Positions 14,388 to 22,089 of a DNA stretch of 25,713 nucleotides are shown piece by piece (within the stretch, counting starts at the first letter, position 1; each line of letters starts with the position of its first letter). Under the pieces are notes generated by a model. That model saw only the letters and a program-made list of their open reading frames with translations. It was not told the origin of the DNA and ran no database searches. The position numbers and the translations under genes are program-made. Origin of the DNA: an uncultured Clostridia bacterium (GTDB lineage Bacteria > Bacillota > Clostridia > UBA1381 > UMGS1253); contig CAKSHP010000027.1 of NCBI GenBank assembly GCA_934457145.1, positions 1 to 25,713 on the forward strand. The letters run 5' to 3'.

Positions 14388-14825
14388 TTATTTCCAGTGT
14401 TTGAGCTTTGGAACAACCGCCTCCATATGCGCCCGAACCTGTTCGGCGGGCCAGTTTTCGCTTGCCAGATGGTTTACGCAAAAATCAATAAGCTGTTCTT
14501 TGCTTGAATATTTAAACTCGCCGTATGTGTAGCACCATTTGCAGTATTCTTCATTGAAAGCGCCGTCCGGCTCTTTGCTGATTGTGGCGTCGTCAAGCGG
14601 CATACCGCAGCACTGACATATTAATTGCATCGGCGAACCAAGCAGCGTGTTAATGGAAACATCAAAAAATTTCGACAAAAGTTTCAGTGTTTCTGTGTTT
14701 GGAGTTGTTTCGCCGTTTTCCCAGCGCGATACGGCTTGTCTTGTAACAAAAAGTTTTTCTGCAAGCTCATCTTGCGACAATCCCTTTTTTGTTCTCAGAT
14801 TAAGTAAAATATCCTTTGTATCCAT
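14388..14825 (-). CDS. XRE HTH regulator with C-terminal zinc ribbon
   Basis: In this 145-residue protein, residues 1-63 form a Cro/C1-type HTH (LSQDELAEKLFVTRQAVSRW, then ENGETTPNTETL) and residues about 70-105 a putative zinc ribbon: CQCCGMPL followed by EYCKWCYTYGEF, with two Cys pairs as metal ligands. The rest is an acidic/helical tail ending PKLKHWK. This two-domain type is widespread in Firmicutes; its ligand is generally unknown. The ATG at 14825 was preferred to a GTG at 14834 because GAGGTG lies 5-6 bp upstream of the ATG. It has its own promoter and terminator, so it is a lone regulator; its targets cannot be told from here. Confidence 0.88.
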   Translation of the reverse strand: MDTKDILLNLRTKKGLSQDELAEKLFVTRQAVSRWENGETTPNTETLKLLSKFFDVSINTLLGSPMQLICQCCGMPLDDATISKEPDGAFNEEYCKWCYTYGEFKYSSKEQLIDFCVNHLASENWPAEQVRAHMEAVVPKLKHWK

Positions 14826-14843
14826 AAAAATCACCTCAACATT

Positions 14844-14872
14844 ATTTTAGCATAAATATATTTTTAAAACAA
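14844..14872 (-). promoter_or_regulatory. Promoter of the HTH/zinc-ribbon gene
   Basis: On the minus strand TTGTTT (14867-14872) and TAAAAT (14844-14849) are 17 bp apart, with TGC before the -10 (extended -10). The DNA to the right, up to 14972, holds only an 8-bp inverted repeat (14884-14891 with 14929-14936) of unknown meaning. Confidence 0.65.
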
Positions 14873-14972
14873 GCAACTATCTGTTGCCTTTGCACGGGCA
14901 TCAGACAGCAAAGTCCGATATGGTTTAAAAAGGCAAAGTACGCTTTAATTTTTGATACATAATACATACAAA

Positions 14973-15005
14973 ACAAACTGCGGCCAAAATTTGACCGCAG
15001 TTTGT
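14973..15005 (-). terminator. Terminator after pyruvate phosphate dikinase
   Basis: An 11-bp perfect stem (acaaactgcgg at 14973-14983 with 14995-15005) around an 11-base loop, 13 bp after the ppdK stop. On the minus strand it runs into TTTGTTTTGTATG, a moderate T-tract. Confidence 0.7.
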
Positions 15006-15018
15006 ATAATGTTAATTA

Positions 15019-17649
15019 TTATTTTGCTGCTTTAATAGCTGCCTGTGCTGCTGCAAGACGCGCGATCGGAACTCTGAACGGTGAGCATGATACATATGAA
15101 AGACCGATTTCGTTGCAGAATTCTACCGATGAAGGATCGCCGCCGTGTTCGCCGCATATTCCGATATGCATATCGGGGCGAACGTTTCTGCCTTCTTTTG
15201 TTGCAAGCTTCATAAGCTTGCCAACGCCGTCACGGTCGATTTTTGCAAAAGGATCGTTTTCAAAAATCTTTTCGTCATAATATGCACCAAGGAATTTTCC
15301 GGCATCGTCTCTTGAAAAACCGAATGTCATCTGAGTGAGATCGTTTGTGCCGAAGCAGAAAAACTCTGCCTCTTTTGCGATTTCGTCAGCGGTGAGCGCT
15401 GCGCGGGGGATTTCAATCATTGTACCGACTTCGTATTTTATATCAGAACCCGCAGCCTTTATTTCTTCGTCTGCAATTTTAACAACAACATCTTTTACAA
15501 ATTTAAATTCTTTAACATCGCCGACAAGCGGAATCATGATTTCGGGAACTATGTTCCAGTCCGGATGAGCTTTTTTAACGTTTATGGCAGCGCGGATAAC
15601 CGCTTTTGTCTGCATTGATGCAATTTCCGGATAAGTTACCGACAAACGGCAGCCGCGGTGTCCCATCATGGGGTTAAATTCGTGAAGCGAAGCTATTATG
15701 GATTTAATATCTTCAACGGTTTTTCCCTGAGCGTCGGCTAAAAGTTTGATATCTTCTTCGGTTGTCGGAACAAATTCATGAAGCGGCGGATCAAGGAAAC
15801 GTATGGTTACGGGGTTTCCTTCAAGAGCTTCGTAAAGCTTTTCAAAGTCTGCCTGCTGAATGGGAAGAATTTTTGCCAAAGCGGCTTCTCTGTCTTTAAC
15901 GTTATCTGCGCAAATCATTTCGCGGAAAGCGTCTATTCTGTCGCCTTCAAAGAACATATGCTCCGTGCGGCAAAGACCTATGCCCTCTGCGCCAAGCTCA
16001 CGGGCTTTTTTAGCGTCTGCCGGAGTGTCGGCGTTGGTTCTTACCTTTAATGTTCTAAACTCATCTGCCCATTTCATTATTCTGTCGAATTCGCCGGCGA
16101 TTACTGCGTCAACCGTCGGGATTATGCCGTCATATATATTGCCGGTTGAACCGTCGATTGAGATAAAGTCTCCCTCTTTATATGTTTTGCCCGACAAAAC
16201 GAATTTTTTGTTGTCTTCGTCCATGTTGATATCTGAGCATCCTGATACACAGCAGCGGCCCATGCCTCTTGCAACAACGGCTGCATGCGATGTCATGCCG
16301 CCTCTCACGGTTAAAATGCCCTGTGCGGCTTTCATGCCTTCAATATCTTCGGGAGAGGTTTCCAAACGAACCAAAACAACCTTTTCGCCATTGTCGTTCC
16401 AATTCTTTGCATCGTCTGCCGTAAACACTATTTTTCCGCAGGCAGCGCCGGGAGATGCAGCAAGTGCGCGTGCAACAGGGGTTGTGTTTTTAAGAATTTT
16501 TGCGTCAAACTGAGGATGCAAAAGCGTGTCTAAATTTCTCGGATCAATCATTAAAACTGCTTCTTTGGGAGTAATCATCTTTTCATCAACCAAGTCACAG
16601 GCGATTTTTAAAGCTGCCTGAGCGGTTCTTTTGCCGTTTCTTGTCTGAAGCATGTAAAGAGTGCCGTCTTCAATTGTAAATTCCATATCCTGCATATCGC
16701 GGTAGTGGTTTTCAAGCGTCTGACAGATGTTTGTAAACTGCTCGTACACCTTAGGCATAACTTCTTTTAAATGGTCAATTTTTTGCGGAGTTCTGACGCC
16801 TGCAACAACGTCTTCGCCCTGAGCGTTCATCAAAAATTCGCCCATAAGCTTCTTTTCGCCGGTTGCCGGATCGCGAGTGAACGCAACGCCGGTGCCGGAA
16901 GTGTTGCCCATGTTGCCGAAAACCATCATCTGAACATTTACCGCAGTACCCCATGAATAGGGAATGTCATTGTCTCTGCGGTATACGTTTGCGCGGGGGT
17001 TGTCCCATGAACGAAATACCGCCTCTATTGCGCCCATAAGCTGCTCGGTCGGATCCGTCGGAAAATCAAAGCCCTTTTCGCGCTTAAACTCGTCTTTGAA
17101 CATATGTGCAAGTTCGGCTAAATCCTCGGCAGTTAAGTCAACATCTAATGTTATGCCTTTTTTTTCTTTCATTTTATCGATTAATTCTTCAAAATGCTTT
17201 TTGCCGACGCCCATAACAACATCGGAATACATTTGAATAAATCTTCTGTAGCAATCCCATGCCCATCTGGGGTTGCCGCTTTTTTCGGAAATTACGTTTA
17301 CAACCTCTTCGTTTAAGCCGAGATTTAAGATTGTGTCCATCATGCCGGGCATTGATGCTCTTGCGCCCGAACGAACCGATACGAGGAGCGGATTTTGCGT
17401 GTCACCGAATTTTTTGTTTGTGATTTGCTCCATCTTTTTAATGTTTTCCATAATCTGATCTTTAATTTCATCGCTTATTTTTTTCCCGTCGTCATAGTAT
17501 TTTGTGCAGGCCTCGGTTGAAATTGTGAATCCCTGGGGAACAGGCAGGTTAAGACCTGTCATTTCGGCAAGGTTAGCGCCTTTTCCGCCGAGAAGATTTC
17601 TCATTGTTGCGTTGCCCTCTTTAAACAGATAAACATATTTTTTGCTCAT
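15019..17649 (-). CDS. ppdK: Pyruvate, phosphate dikinase
   Basis: PPDK interconverts pyruvate + ATP + Pi and PEP + AMP + PPi. In anaerobic Clostridia it is used in glycolysis with pyrophosphate economy or in gluconeogenesis. The 876-residue length matches the family. The order is the N-terminal ATP-grasp domain (GGKGANLAEM near residue 22, SVRSGARASMPGMMDTILNL), the swivelling phosphohistidine domain with H455 in GGMTSHAAVVARGMG (identical numbering to the well-studied Clostridium symbiosum enzyme) and the C-terminal PEP-binding barrel with C832 in GICGEHGGDP. The ATG at 17649 follows AAGGAGG at about 10 bp. It is a single-gene unit with a terminator after it. A 10-bp inverted repeat lies in its upstream region. 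Confidence 0.96.
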   Translation of the reverse strand: MSKKYVYLFKEGNATMRNLLGGKGANLAEMTGLNLPVPQGFTISTEACTKYYDDGKKISDEIKDQIMENIKKMEQITNKKFGDTQNPLLVSVRSGARASMPGMMDTILNLGLNEEVVNVISEKSGNPRWAWDCYRRFIQMYSDVVMGVGKKHFEELIDKMKEKKGITLDVDLTAEDLAELAHMFKDEFKREKGFDFPTDPTEQLMGAIEAVFRSWDNPRANVYRRDNDIPYSWGTAVNVQMMVFGNMGNTSGTGVAFTRDPATGEKKLMGEFLMNAQGEDVVAGVRTPQKIDHLKEVMPKVYEQFTNICQTLENHYRDMQDMEFTIEDGTLYMLQTRNGKRTAQAALKIACDLVDEKMITPKEAVLMIDPRNLDTLLHPQFDAKILKNTTPVARALAASPGAACGKIVFTADDAKNWNDNGEKVVLVRLETSPEDIEGMKAAQGILTVRGGMTSHAAVVARGMGRCCVSGCSDINMDEDNKKFVLSGKTYKEGDFISIDGSTGNIYDGIIPTVDAVIAGEFDRIMKWADEFRTLKVRTNADTPADAKKARELGAEGIGLCRTEHMFFEGDRIDAFREMICADNVKDREAALAKILPIQQADFEKLYEALEGNPVTIRFLDPPLHEFVPTTEEDIKLLADAQGKTVEDIKSIIASLHEFNPMMGHRGCRLSVTYPEIASMQTKAVIRAAINVKKAHPDWNIVPEIMIPLVGDVKEFKFVKDVVVKIADEEIKAAGSDIKYEVGTMIEIPRAALTADEIAKEAEFFCFGTNDLTQMTFGFSRDDAGKFLGAYYDEKIFENDPFAKIDRDGVGKLMKLATKEGRNVRPDMHIGICGEHGGDPSSVEFCNEIGLSYVSCSPFRVPIARLAAAQAAIKAAK

Positions 17650-17687
17650 CTTAAAAATTCCTCCTTATAACTTTTAAAATATATATT

Positions 17688-17727
17688 AAAGATTTTCAAG
17701 CGTTTGTCATAATTAAAGAAAATCTTT
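17688..17727. promoter_or_regulatory. 10-bp inverted repeat in the ppdK promoter region
   Basis: AAAGATTTTC (17688-17697) is repeated as GAAAATCTTT (17718-17727), with 20 bp between. On the minus strand the interval holds ATGACA (17705-17710), a plausible -35 box for ppdK. It could be an operator or a leader hairpin. Confidence 0.45.
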
Positions 17728-17775
17728 TTAACAAAATTAATTATTGACCAAAAAAGCAAACAATAAACAATTGGG

Positions 17776-17816
17776 AAAACAAAGCTCTTGGCATAGTTTG
17801 TCAAGAGCTTTGTTTT
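17776..17816. terminator. Terminator between the stalk-domain gene and ppdK
   Basis: A 15-bp perfect stem (17776-17790 with 17802-17816; aaaacaaagctcttg/caagagctttgtttt) with an 11-base loop begins within the stop codon of the stalk-domain gene. On the minus strand it ends in a T-run, so it separates that gene from ppdK downstream. Confidence 0.85.
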
Positions 17817-18270
17817 ATTCATATGTTATTATAACTGTCATTTGATTATTATCCCAGCTTACAGATGCGCCCAGCGCTTCTGCTATAAAGCGTACGGGAG
17901 CTGTTAATGTATTGTTTTTAATCACTGCGGCTGTTTCTGTTTCGATTACGGTGCTTTGCGAATTTTCGCTTTTGAACATAGCCTTTGCGCCGGCCTGGAA
18001 AGCAAGAGACGTGTTGTTTTTTGATATAAACACGGTTTGGGTTTCGCTTTCCCACACAACCGAAGCGTTTAAAGCCTCACATATTTTGCGGACGGGCATC
18101 ATAACTCTGTTTTCAGATATAAAGGGCAGGTTGTTTTCGTCAAAAGAGACAAATTCGCCGTTTGAGCATACTTTTACCAAAGAATTGCCGCCGTCATTTG
18201 CAAAAACAGCAAAGCTTTCAAAAAAAAGCATAATACAAACGGTTAAAACCAATATGCGTTTTATCCTCAA
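17815..18270 (-). CDS. Secreted copper-amine-oxidase-N (stalk) domain protein
   Basis: A 151-residue exported protein made of a signal peptide (1-25, cleaved near AVFA|NDG) and one copper-amine-oxidase N-terminal-like domain (about 30-151) with its two repeated halves: VMMPVRKICEALNASVVWES and APVRFIAEALGASVSWDNN. These domains have nothing to do with copper oxidase activity here; in Clostridia they occur on many secreted enzymes and surface proteins and are thought to mediate attachment or assembly. The same domain is inside the GH95 enzyme at 796-4269. The TTG start at 18270 is supported by GGAGGG 7-8 bp upstream; no ATG is suitable. It has its own promoter and terminator. A free-standing domain could be a scaffold or partner for the domain in larger proteins, which is speculative. 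Confidence 0.88.
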   Translation of the reverse strand: MRIKRILVLTVCIMLFFESFAVFANDGGNSLVKVCSNGEFVSFDENNLPFISENRVMMPVRKICEALNASVVWESETQTVFISKNNTSLAFQAGAKAMFKSENSQSTVIETETAAVIKNNTLTAPVRFIAEALGASVSWDNNQMTVIITYE

Positions 18271-18345
18271 ATAAAGCCCTCCTCAAATAAAAATAAGCAA
18301 ATTATTGTTTTAATTAAAAATAATTTACCATTACCAACCAAAATT

Positions 18346-18374
18346 ATTATACACTAATTATGAAATAAAATCAA
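18346..18374 (-). promoter_or_regulatory. Promoter of the stalk-domain gene
   Basis: On the minus strand TTGATT (18369-18374) and TATAAT (18346-18351) are 17 bp apart. The leader is about 65-70 nt. The A-tract region lies immediately upstream. Confidence 0.75.
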
Positions 18375-18587
18375 TAGTTAATTCAAAAAAACAAAAAAAA
18401 TAGACAGTATGCACAAATAACACCGTAAAAAATCATAAAAATACAAAAAACAACACAAAGTTAAAAAATAACAGATTAAAAAGACTCCCCATAAATATTA
18501 AAATACACCCATAAGACATATTTTTTTGTCCGGTGCGAAAAAATTAAAAAAAAGGGGAAAAATGCTTTACTTTTGAGGTGGATTATG

Positions 18588-18616
18588 TTATCATAAATTA
18601 TAATTGATAGTATAAT
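18588..18616 (+). promoter_or_regulatory. Promoter of the aminotransferase-trpS-atp run
   Basis: TATAAT (18611-18616) with TTATCA (18588-18593) 17 bp upstream. A second TATAAT (18599-18604) overlaps the spacer. No other strong promoter or terminator was seen up to the end of the window, so this may feed a long transcript, although the atp genes probably also have their own promoter. Confidence 0.6.
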
Positions 18617-18663
18617 GGAATTATTTTAGATAATTTTTTTATGTTGAAAGGTCGTAATGAGAA

Positions 18664-19863
18664 ATGAGCGAAAAACAAATATTTACACCGGCGGTTGCAG
18701 GTATGCAGGCTTCGGCAATAAGAGAAATTTTTAAAATGCTTGATAAGGTGGATATTATATCTTTTGCGGCGGGTATTCCCGCACCGGAGCTTTTTCCGGC
18801 AAAAGAGTGGAGCGAAATAACAAAAGAAATACTTACAAACAATTCAAAAACTGCTTTGGTTTACGGCGTGACGGAAGGATATCTGCCGCTTCGCAATTTA
18901 ACAAAAAAGCGCATGGAAAAGGCAGATGTTTTTAATGCCGACACAGATGAGCTTATTATAACGAGCGGCGCTCAGCAGGCGATTGACTTAACAGCTAAGG
19001 TGCTTTTAAATCCGGGCGACGCAGTAATTGCCGAAAACCCGAGTTTTATAGGTTCGCTTAATTCGTTTCGTTCATACGGCGCAAAGCTTTACGGGGCAAA
19101 AATCGAAGACGACGGAATAAATACAGACGATGTTGAAAGACTTCTTAAAGAGCATGACAACGTTAAATTTATATACACGATACCGACATTTCAAAATCCT
19201 TCGGGTACAACGATGAGTCTTGAAAAGAGAAAAAAACTTTTGGAGCTTGCCGAAAAGTATGATGTTATGATTTTGGAAGATAATCCGTACGGAGAGCTGC
19301 GCTTTAACGGCAAAGACGTTGCAACGCTTAAGTCTATGGATAAAACGGGCAGAGTGATTTATGCGGGAACATATTCAAAAACGCTTGCTCCGGGAATAAG
19401 AGTCGGCTTTTTGTGTGCTGCAAAAAAAATTGTCGACAGAGTTATTGTGGTTAAGCAGGTAAACGATGTTAACACAACTGTTTTAAGTCAGATGATGGTT
19501 TATGAATATATCACAAGATACGACTTTGAAGCACATATTAAAAAGTGCTGCGAAGTTTACAAAAAAAGATGTGATCTGATGCTTTCGAAGATGGACGAAA
19601 AATTCCCGAAAGAATGCAAATACACCCGTCCGGACGGCGGAATATTCATTTTGGCAACCATGCCCGAAGGGTGTGACACAAAAAAAATGCTTGCCGAAGC
19701 TATAGAAAATAAAGTTGCATTTGTTCCGGGCAACACGTTTATGCATGATATGGATGCGCCTTCAAATATGTTCAGATTAAATTATTCGGTTACAAGCGAG
19801 GACGCTATAATAAAAGGAATAGACCTTTTAAGCGAAGTTGTTAAAAAATATGCGGTAAAATAA
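18664..19863 (+). CDS. PLP aminotransferase, class I/II (LysN/MocR-like type)
   Basis: A 399-residue fold-type I aminotransferase. FAAGIPAPELFP (34-45) is typical of the 2-aminoadipate/aromatic aminotransferase (LysN, ARO8-like) group; ITSGAQQAIDL binds the cofactor phosphate; PTFQNPSGTTM and ILEDNPYGELRF are the PLP ring contacts; K239 in TYSKTLAPGIRVGF forms the Schiff base; RLNYS near the end holds the carboxylate-binding arginine. There is no N-terminal GntR HTH, so it is an enzyme, not a MocR regulator. The ATG at 18664 has GAAAGG about 12 bp upstream, rather distant. It lies 32 bp before trpS, which hints at aromatic amino acid metabolism, but its substrate could equally be a branched-chain acid or 2-aminoadipate. 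Confidence 0.88.
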   Translation: MSEKQIFTPAVAGMQASAIREIFKMLDKVDIISFAAGIPAPELFPAKEWSEITKEILTNNSKTALVYGVTEGYLPLRNLTKKRMEKADVFNADTDELIITSGAQQAIDLTAKVLLNPGDAVIAENPSFIGSLNSFRSYGAKLYGAKIEDDGINTDDVERLLKEHDNVKFIYTIPTFQNPSGTTMSLEKRKKLLELAEKYDVMILEDNPYGELRFNGKDVATLKSMDKTGRVIYAGTYSKTLAPGIRVGFLCAAKKIVDRVIVVKQVNDVNTTVLSQMMVYEYITRYDFEAHIKKCCEVYKKRCDLMLSKMDEKFPKECKYTRPDGGIFILATMPEGCDTKKMLAEAIENKVAFVPGNTFMHDMDAPSNMFRLNYSVTSEDAIIKGIDLLSEVVKKYAVK

Positions 19864-19895
19864 GAATTTATCATAAAAAGGGAGACAAAATAAAA

Positions 19896-20918
19896 ATGTG
19901 TGAAACAACAAATCAGCCGGAAAAGAAAAAAAGAATATTTTCCGGAATACAGCCCTCGGGATGCGTTACGTTGGGAAACTATCTCGGAGCTATAAAAAAC
20001 TGGGTTGATCTTCAGGATGAGTACGAGTGTTTGTATTCTGTGGTTGATCTTCATTCCATAACAGTCAGACAAAATCCGTCGGAATTAAGAAAAAGATGCG
20101 TTGAGTTTTTGTGCTTGTTTTTAGCATGCGGACTTGATCCCGATAAAAACATAATGTATTTTCAGTCGCATGTCAGCGCGCATGCCGAACTCGGCTGGAT
20201 TTTAAACTGCTACACATATATGGGCGAGCTTAACCGCATGACGCAGTTTAAGGATAAATGCGCAAAGCATGCCGATAATATAAACGTTGGCTTGTTTGCA
20301 TATCCTGATCTCATGGCGGCGGATATTTTGCTTTATCAGACAGATTTGGTGCCTGTAGGTGTTGACCAAAAGCAGCATCTGGAAATAACGCGCGATATTG
20401 CAAACCGCTTTAACGGCATATACGGAAATGTTTTTAAAATTCCCGAAGCCTATATTCCAAAGGTTGGCGCAAAGATTATGAGCCTTACCGAGCCTACAAA
20501 GAAAATGTCTAAATCCGACACAAATCCGAAAGGATTTATATCGATTGTTGAAGACGGAAGCGTTATTGCAAAGAAGATAAAAAGCGCAGTAACCGATTCG
20601 GACGGCAGAATATGCAGAGGCGAGGGCAAAGAAGGAATTGAAAACCTCATGAACATACTAAGCTGTGTAACGGGAGAAAGCATCGATTCCATAGAAGACA
20701 GATTTTCCGGCAGAGGTTACGGCGAGTTTAAAAACGAGGTTGCAGAGGCTGTCGTTGAAAGCTTAAGACCGATAAAAGAAAAATACGAAATGTATTTAAA
20801 AGATAAAGCATATATAGAAAAGGTTTACAAAGACGGAGCGCAAAAAGCGTCGTATCTTGCGCAGAGAACGCTTTCAAAGGTATACAGAAAAATCGGTTTT
20901 GTGGACAGAGCAAGATAA
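19896..20918 (+). CDS. trpS: Tryptophanyl-tRNA synthetase
   Basis: This enzyme charges tRNA-Trp with tryptophan. The 340 residues form a class I synthetase with the HIGH-type motif PSGCVTLGNYLGA (the TLGN variant is normal in this family), the Trp-binding stretch DLMAADILLYQTDLVPVGVD, and the signature KKMSKSD. Its N-terminus begins with a short polar extension (MCETTNQPEKKKR) before the first strand. The ATG at 19896 follows GGGAGA at about 11 bp. No T-box leader is present between it and the aminotransferase, so it seems to be controlled with its neighbours. It ends 10-20 bp before tagO. Confidence 0.95.
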   Translation: MCETTNQPEKKKRIFSGIQPSGCVTLGNYLGAIKNWVDLQDEYECLYSVVDLHSITVRQNPSELRKRCVEFLCLFLACGLDPDKNIMYFQSHVSAHAELGWILNCYTYMGELNRMTQFKDKCAKHADNINVGLFAYPDLMAADILLYQTDLVPVGVDQKQHLEITRDIANRFNGIYGNVFKIPEAYIPKVGAKIMSLTEPTKKMSKSDTNPKGFISIVEDGSVIAKKIKSAVTDSDGRICRGEGKEGIENLMNILSCVTGESIDSIEDRFSGRGYGEFKNEVAEAVVESLRPIKEKYEMYLKDKAYIEKVYKDGAQKASYLAQRTLSKVYRKIGFVDRAR

Positions 20919-20936
20919 TAAACTGAGGTGAGATAT

Positions 20937-22073
20937 GTGTTGGCAAATATAAATGTTTACGCATGCGTGATACTTGCGGCAGCTTTTTTGTGCACATTTT
21001 TGTTCACGTTTGCGCTTGTGCCGGTGGCAAGAGCCGTTGCCGGAAAAATCGGTGCAATAGATGTTCCCAAAGATGACAGAAGAATGCATAAATATCCGAT
21101 TCCGCGTCTTGGCGGTCTGGCAATATTTTTGGGATTTCTGGTTGGAGTTTTGGCATTTGTGGGACTGACAAGGCAGATTGTTGCGCTTTTGGTCGGCAGC
21201 GTTATAATAGTTGTTTTGGGAATGGTCGACGATTGCAAAAACCTGCCGGCAAAATTTAAGTTTTTGGTGCAGATTATAGCAGCAGTGATAACTGTATATC
21301 TCGGCGACATAAAAATAGATATTTTTACAAACCCGAATATTTTTTCAAGCCAGACAATTATAAGCCTCACAGGATGGCTTACGGTTCCGGTTACTGTTAT
21401 ATGGATAGTTGCTATAACAAACGCGGTTAATCTTATAGACGGACTTGACGGACTTGCTGCCGGAATATCGAGCATTGCGGCAGTGTCTTTGGTGTTTGTG
21501 AGCGCGTTTGTGGATCAGCCGACAATCGAGCTTTTAGCGCTTATAATAGCGGCGGCGTGCTTTGGATTTTTGCCGCACAACTTTGCGCCAAAGGGCAAAA
21601 AGATTATAATGGGAGACACGGGCTCAACATTTCTGGGATTTGCGCTTGCGGTGCTTTCAGTTCAGGGAGTGTTTAAAAGTTATGCCGTTATATCGTTTGC
21701 GGTTCCGTTTTTAATTTTGGGACTGCCGATTTTTGACACGGCGTTTGCAATTTTAAGAAGGCTTTTTACAGGCAAGGGAATCATGACGCCCGACCGCGGA
21801 CACATACATCACAAGCTTGTGGATATGGGATTTACGCAAAAACAATCAGTGTTTATACTGTATGCGATGAGCTGCATTTTAGGTATCACGGCGGTTGTTT
21901 TGGCATATGACAATGCGCTCAGAGCAATGATACTTCTTTTCGGAGTTTTGATTTTTATTGCTGTGGGAGCGATGATAACCGTTAGAAAAAATACCGGCGC
22001 ATCTTCTGAAAACGATGTTCATGTAAAGGTTATTTTAGGAAAAAACAACAGCGAAAAAGATAATGATAAATAA
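20937..22073 (+). CDS. tagO: Undecaprenyl-phosphate GlcNAc-1-phosphate transferase
   Basis: This integral membrane enzyme transfers GlcNAc-1-P from UDP-GlcNAc to undecaprenyl phosphate, the first step of wall teichoic acid or other surface polymer synthesis. It has about ten or eleven membrane helices. Family motifs are present: RRMHKYPIPRLGG, the Asp pair GMVDDCKN, NAVNLIDGLDGLAAG, KKIIMGDTGS and the cytoplasmic His motif DRGHIHHKL, which separates TagO/WecA from MraY. GAGGTG at 20925-20930 supports GTG 20937 (6 bp) or TTG 20940 (9 bp); an in-frame GTG at 20928 overlaps the ribosome site and is unlikely. The C-terminal 25 residues are polar and cytoplasmic. It is followed directly by wecB, which supplies ManNAc for the next step. 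Confidence 0.92.
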   Translation: MLANINVYACVILAAAFLCTFLFTFALVPVARAVAGKIGAIDVPKDDRRMHKYPIPRLGGLAIFLGFLVGVLAFVGLTRQIVALLVGSVIIVVLGMVDDCKNLPAKFKFLVQIIAAVITVYLGDIKIDIFTNPNIFSSQTIISLTGWLTVPVTVIWIVAITNAVNLIDGLDGLAAGISSIAAVSLVFVSAFVDQPTIELLALIIAAACFGFLPHNFAPKGKKIIMGDTGSTFLGFALAVLSVQGVFKSYAVISFAVPFLILGLPIFDTAFAILRRLFTGKGIMTPDRGHIHHKLVDMGFTQKQSVFILYAMSCILGITAVVLAYDNALRAMILLFGVLIFIAVGAMITVRKNTGASSENDVHVKVILGKNNSEKDNDK

Positions 22074-22089
22074 TGCGGGAGAGTGTGGT

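Larger units (their letters stand above)
18271..18663. other. Divergent intergenic region, very A-rich on + strand
   Basis: No gene is supported in these 393 bases. They hold two divergent promoters (18346-18374 and 18588-18616). Between them, 18361-18480 is about two-thirds A on the plus strand with very few G, in repeated runs of 5-8 A separated by short C- or T-containing steps. Such A-tracts can act as UP elements or bend DNA. No terminator or riboswitch-like fold was recognised. Confidence 0.6.

Noticed and set aside
14371..14388. GATA tandem repeat as a phase-variation tract
   Set aside because: Only about three short units, outside any coding start or promoter; too short to be informative.
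14884..14936. Small RNA gene suggested by an 8-bp inverted repeat (TTGCCTTT/AAAGGCAA)
   Set aside because: Short stem, 37-base loop, no promoter or terminator of its own; chance cannot be excluded.
15860..16513. A 217-codon open frame antisense to ppdK
   Set aside because: The ppdK frame has full motifs throughout; the antisense translation is low-complexity Ser/Ala/Pro-rich, as expected for a shadow.
19864..19895. T-box leader before trpS
   Set aside because: The gap is 32 bp with only a ribosome binding site.
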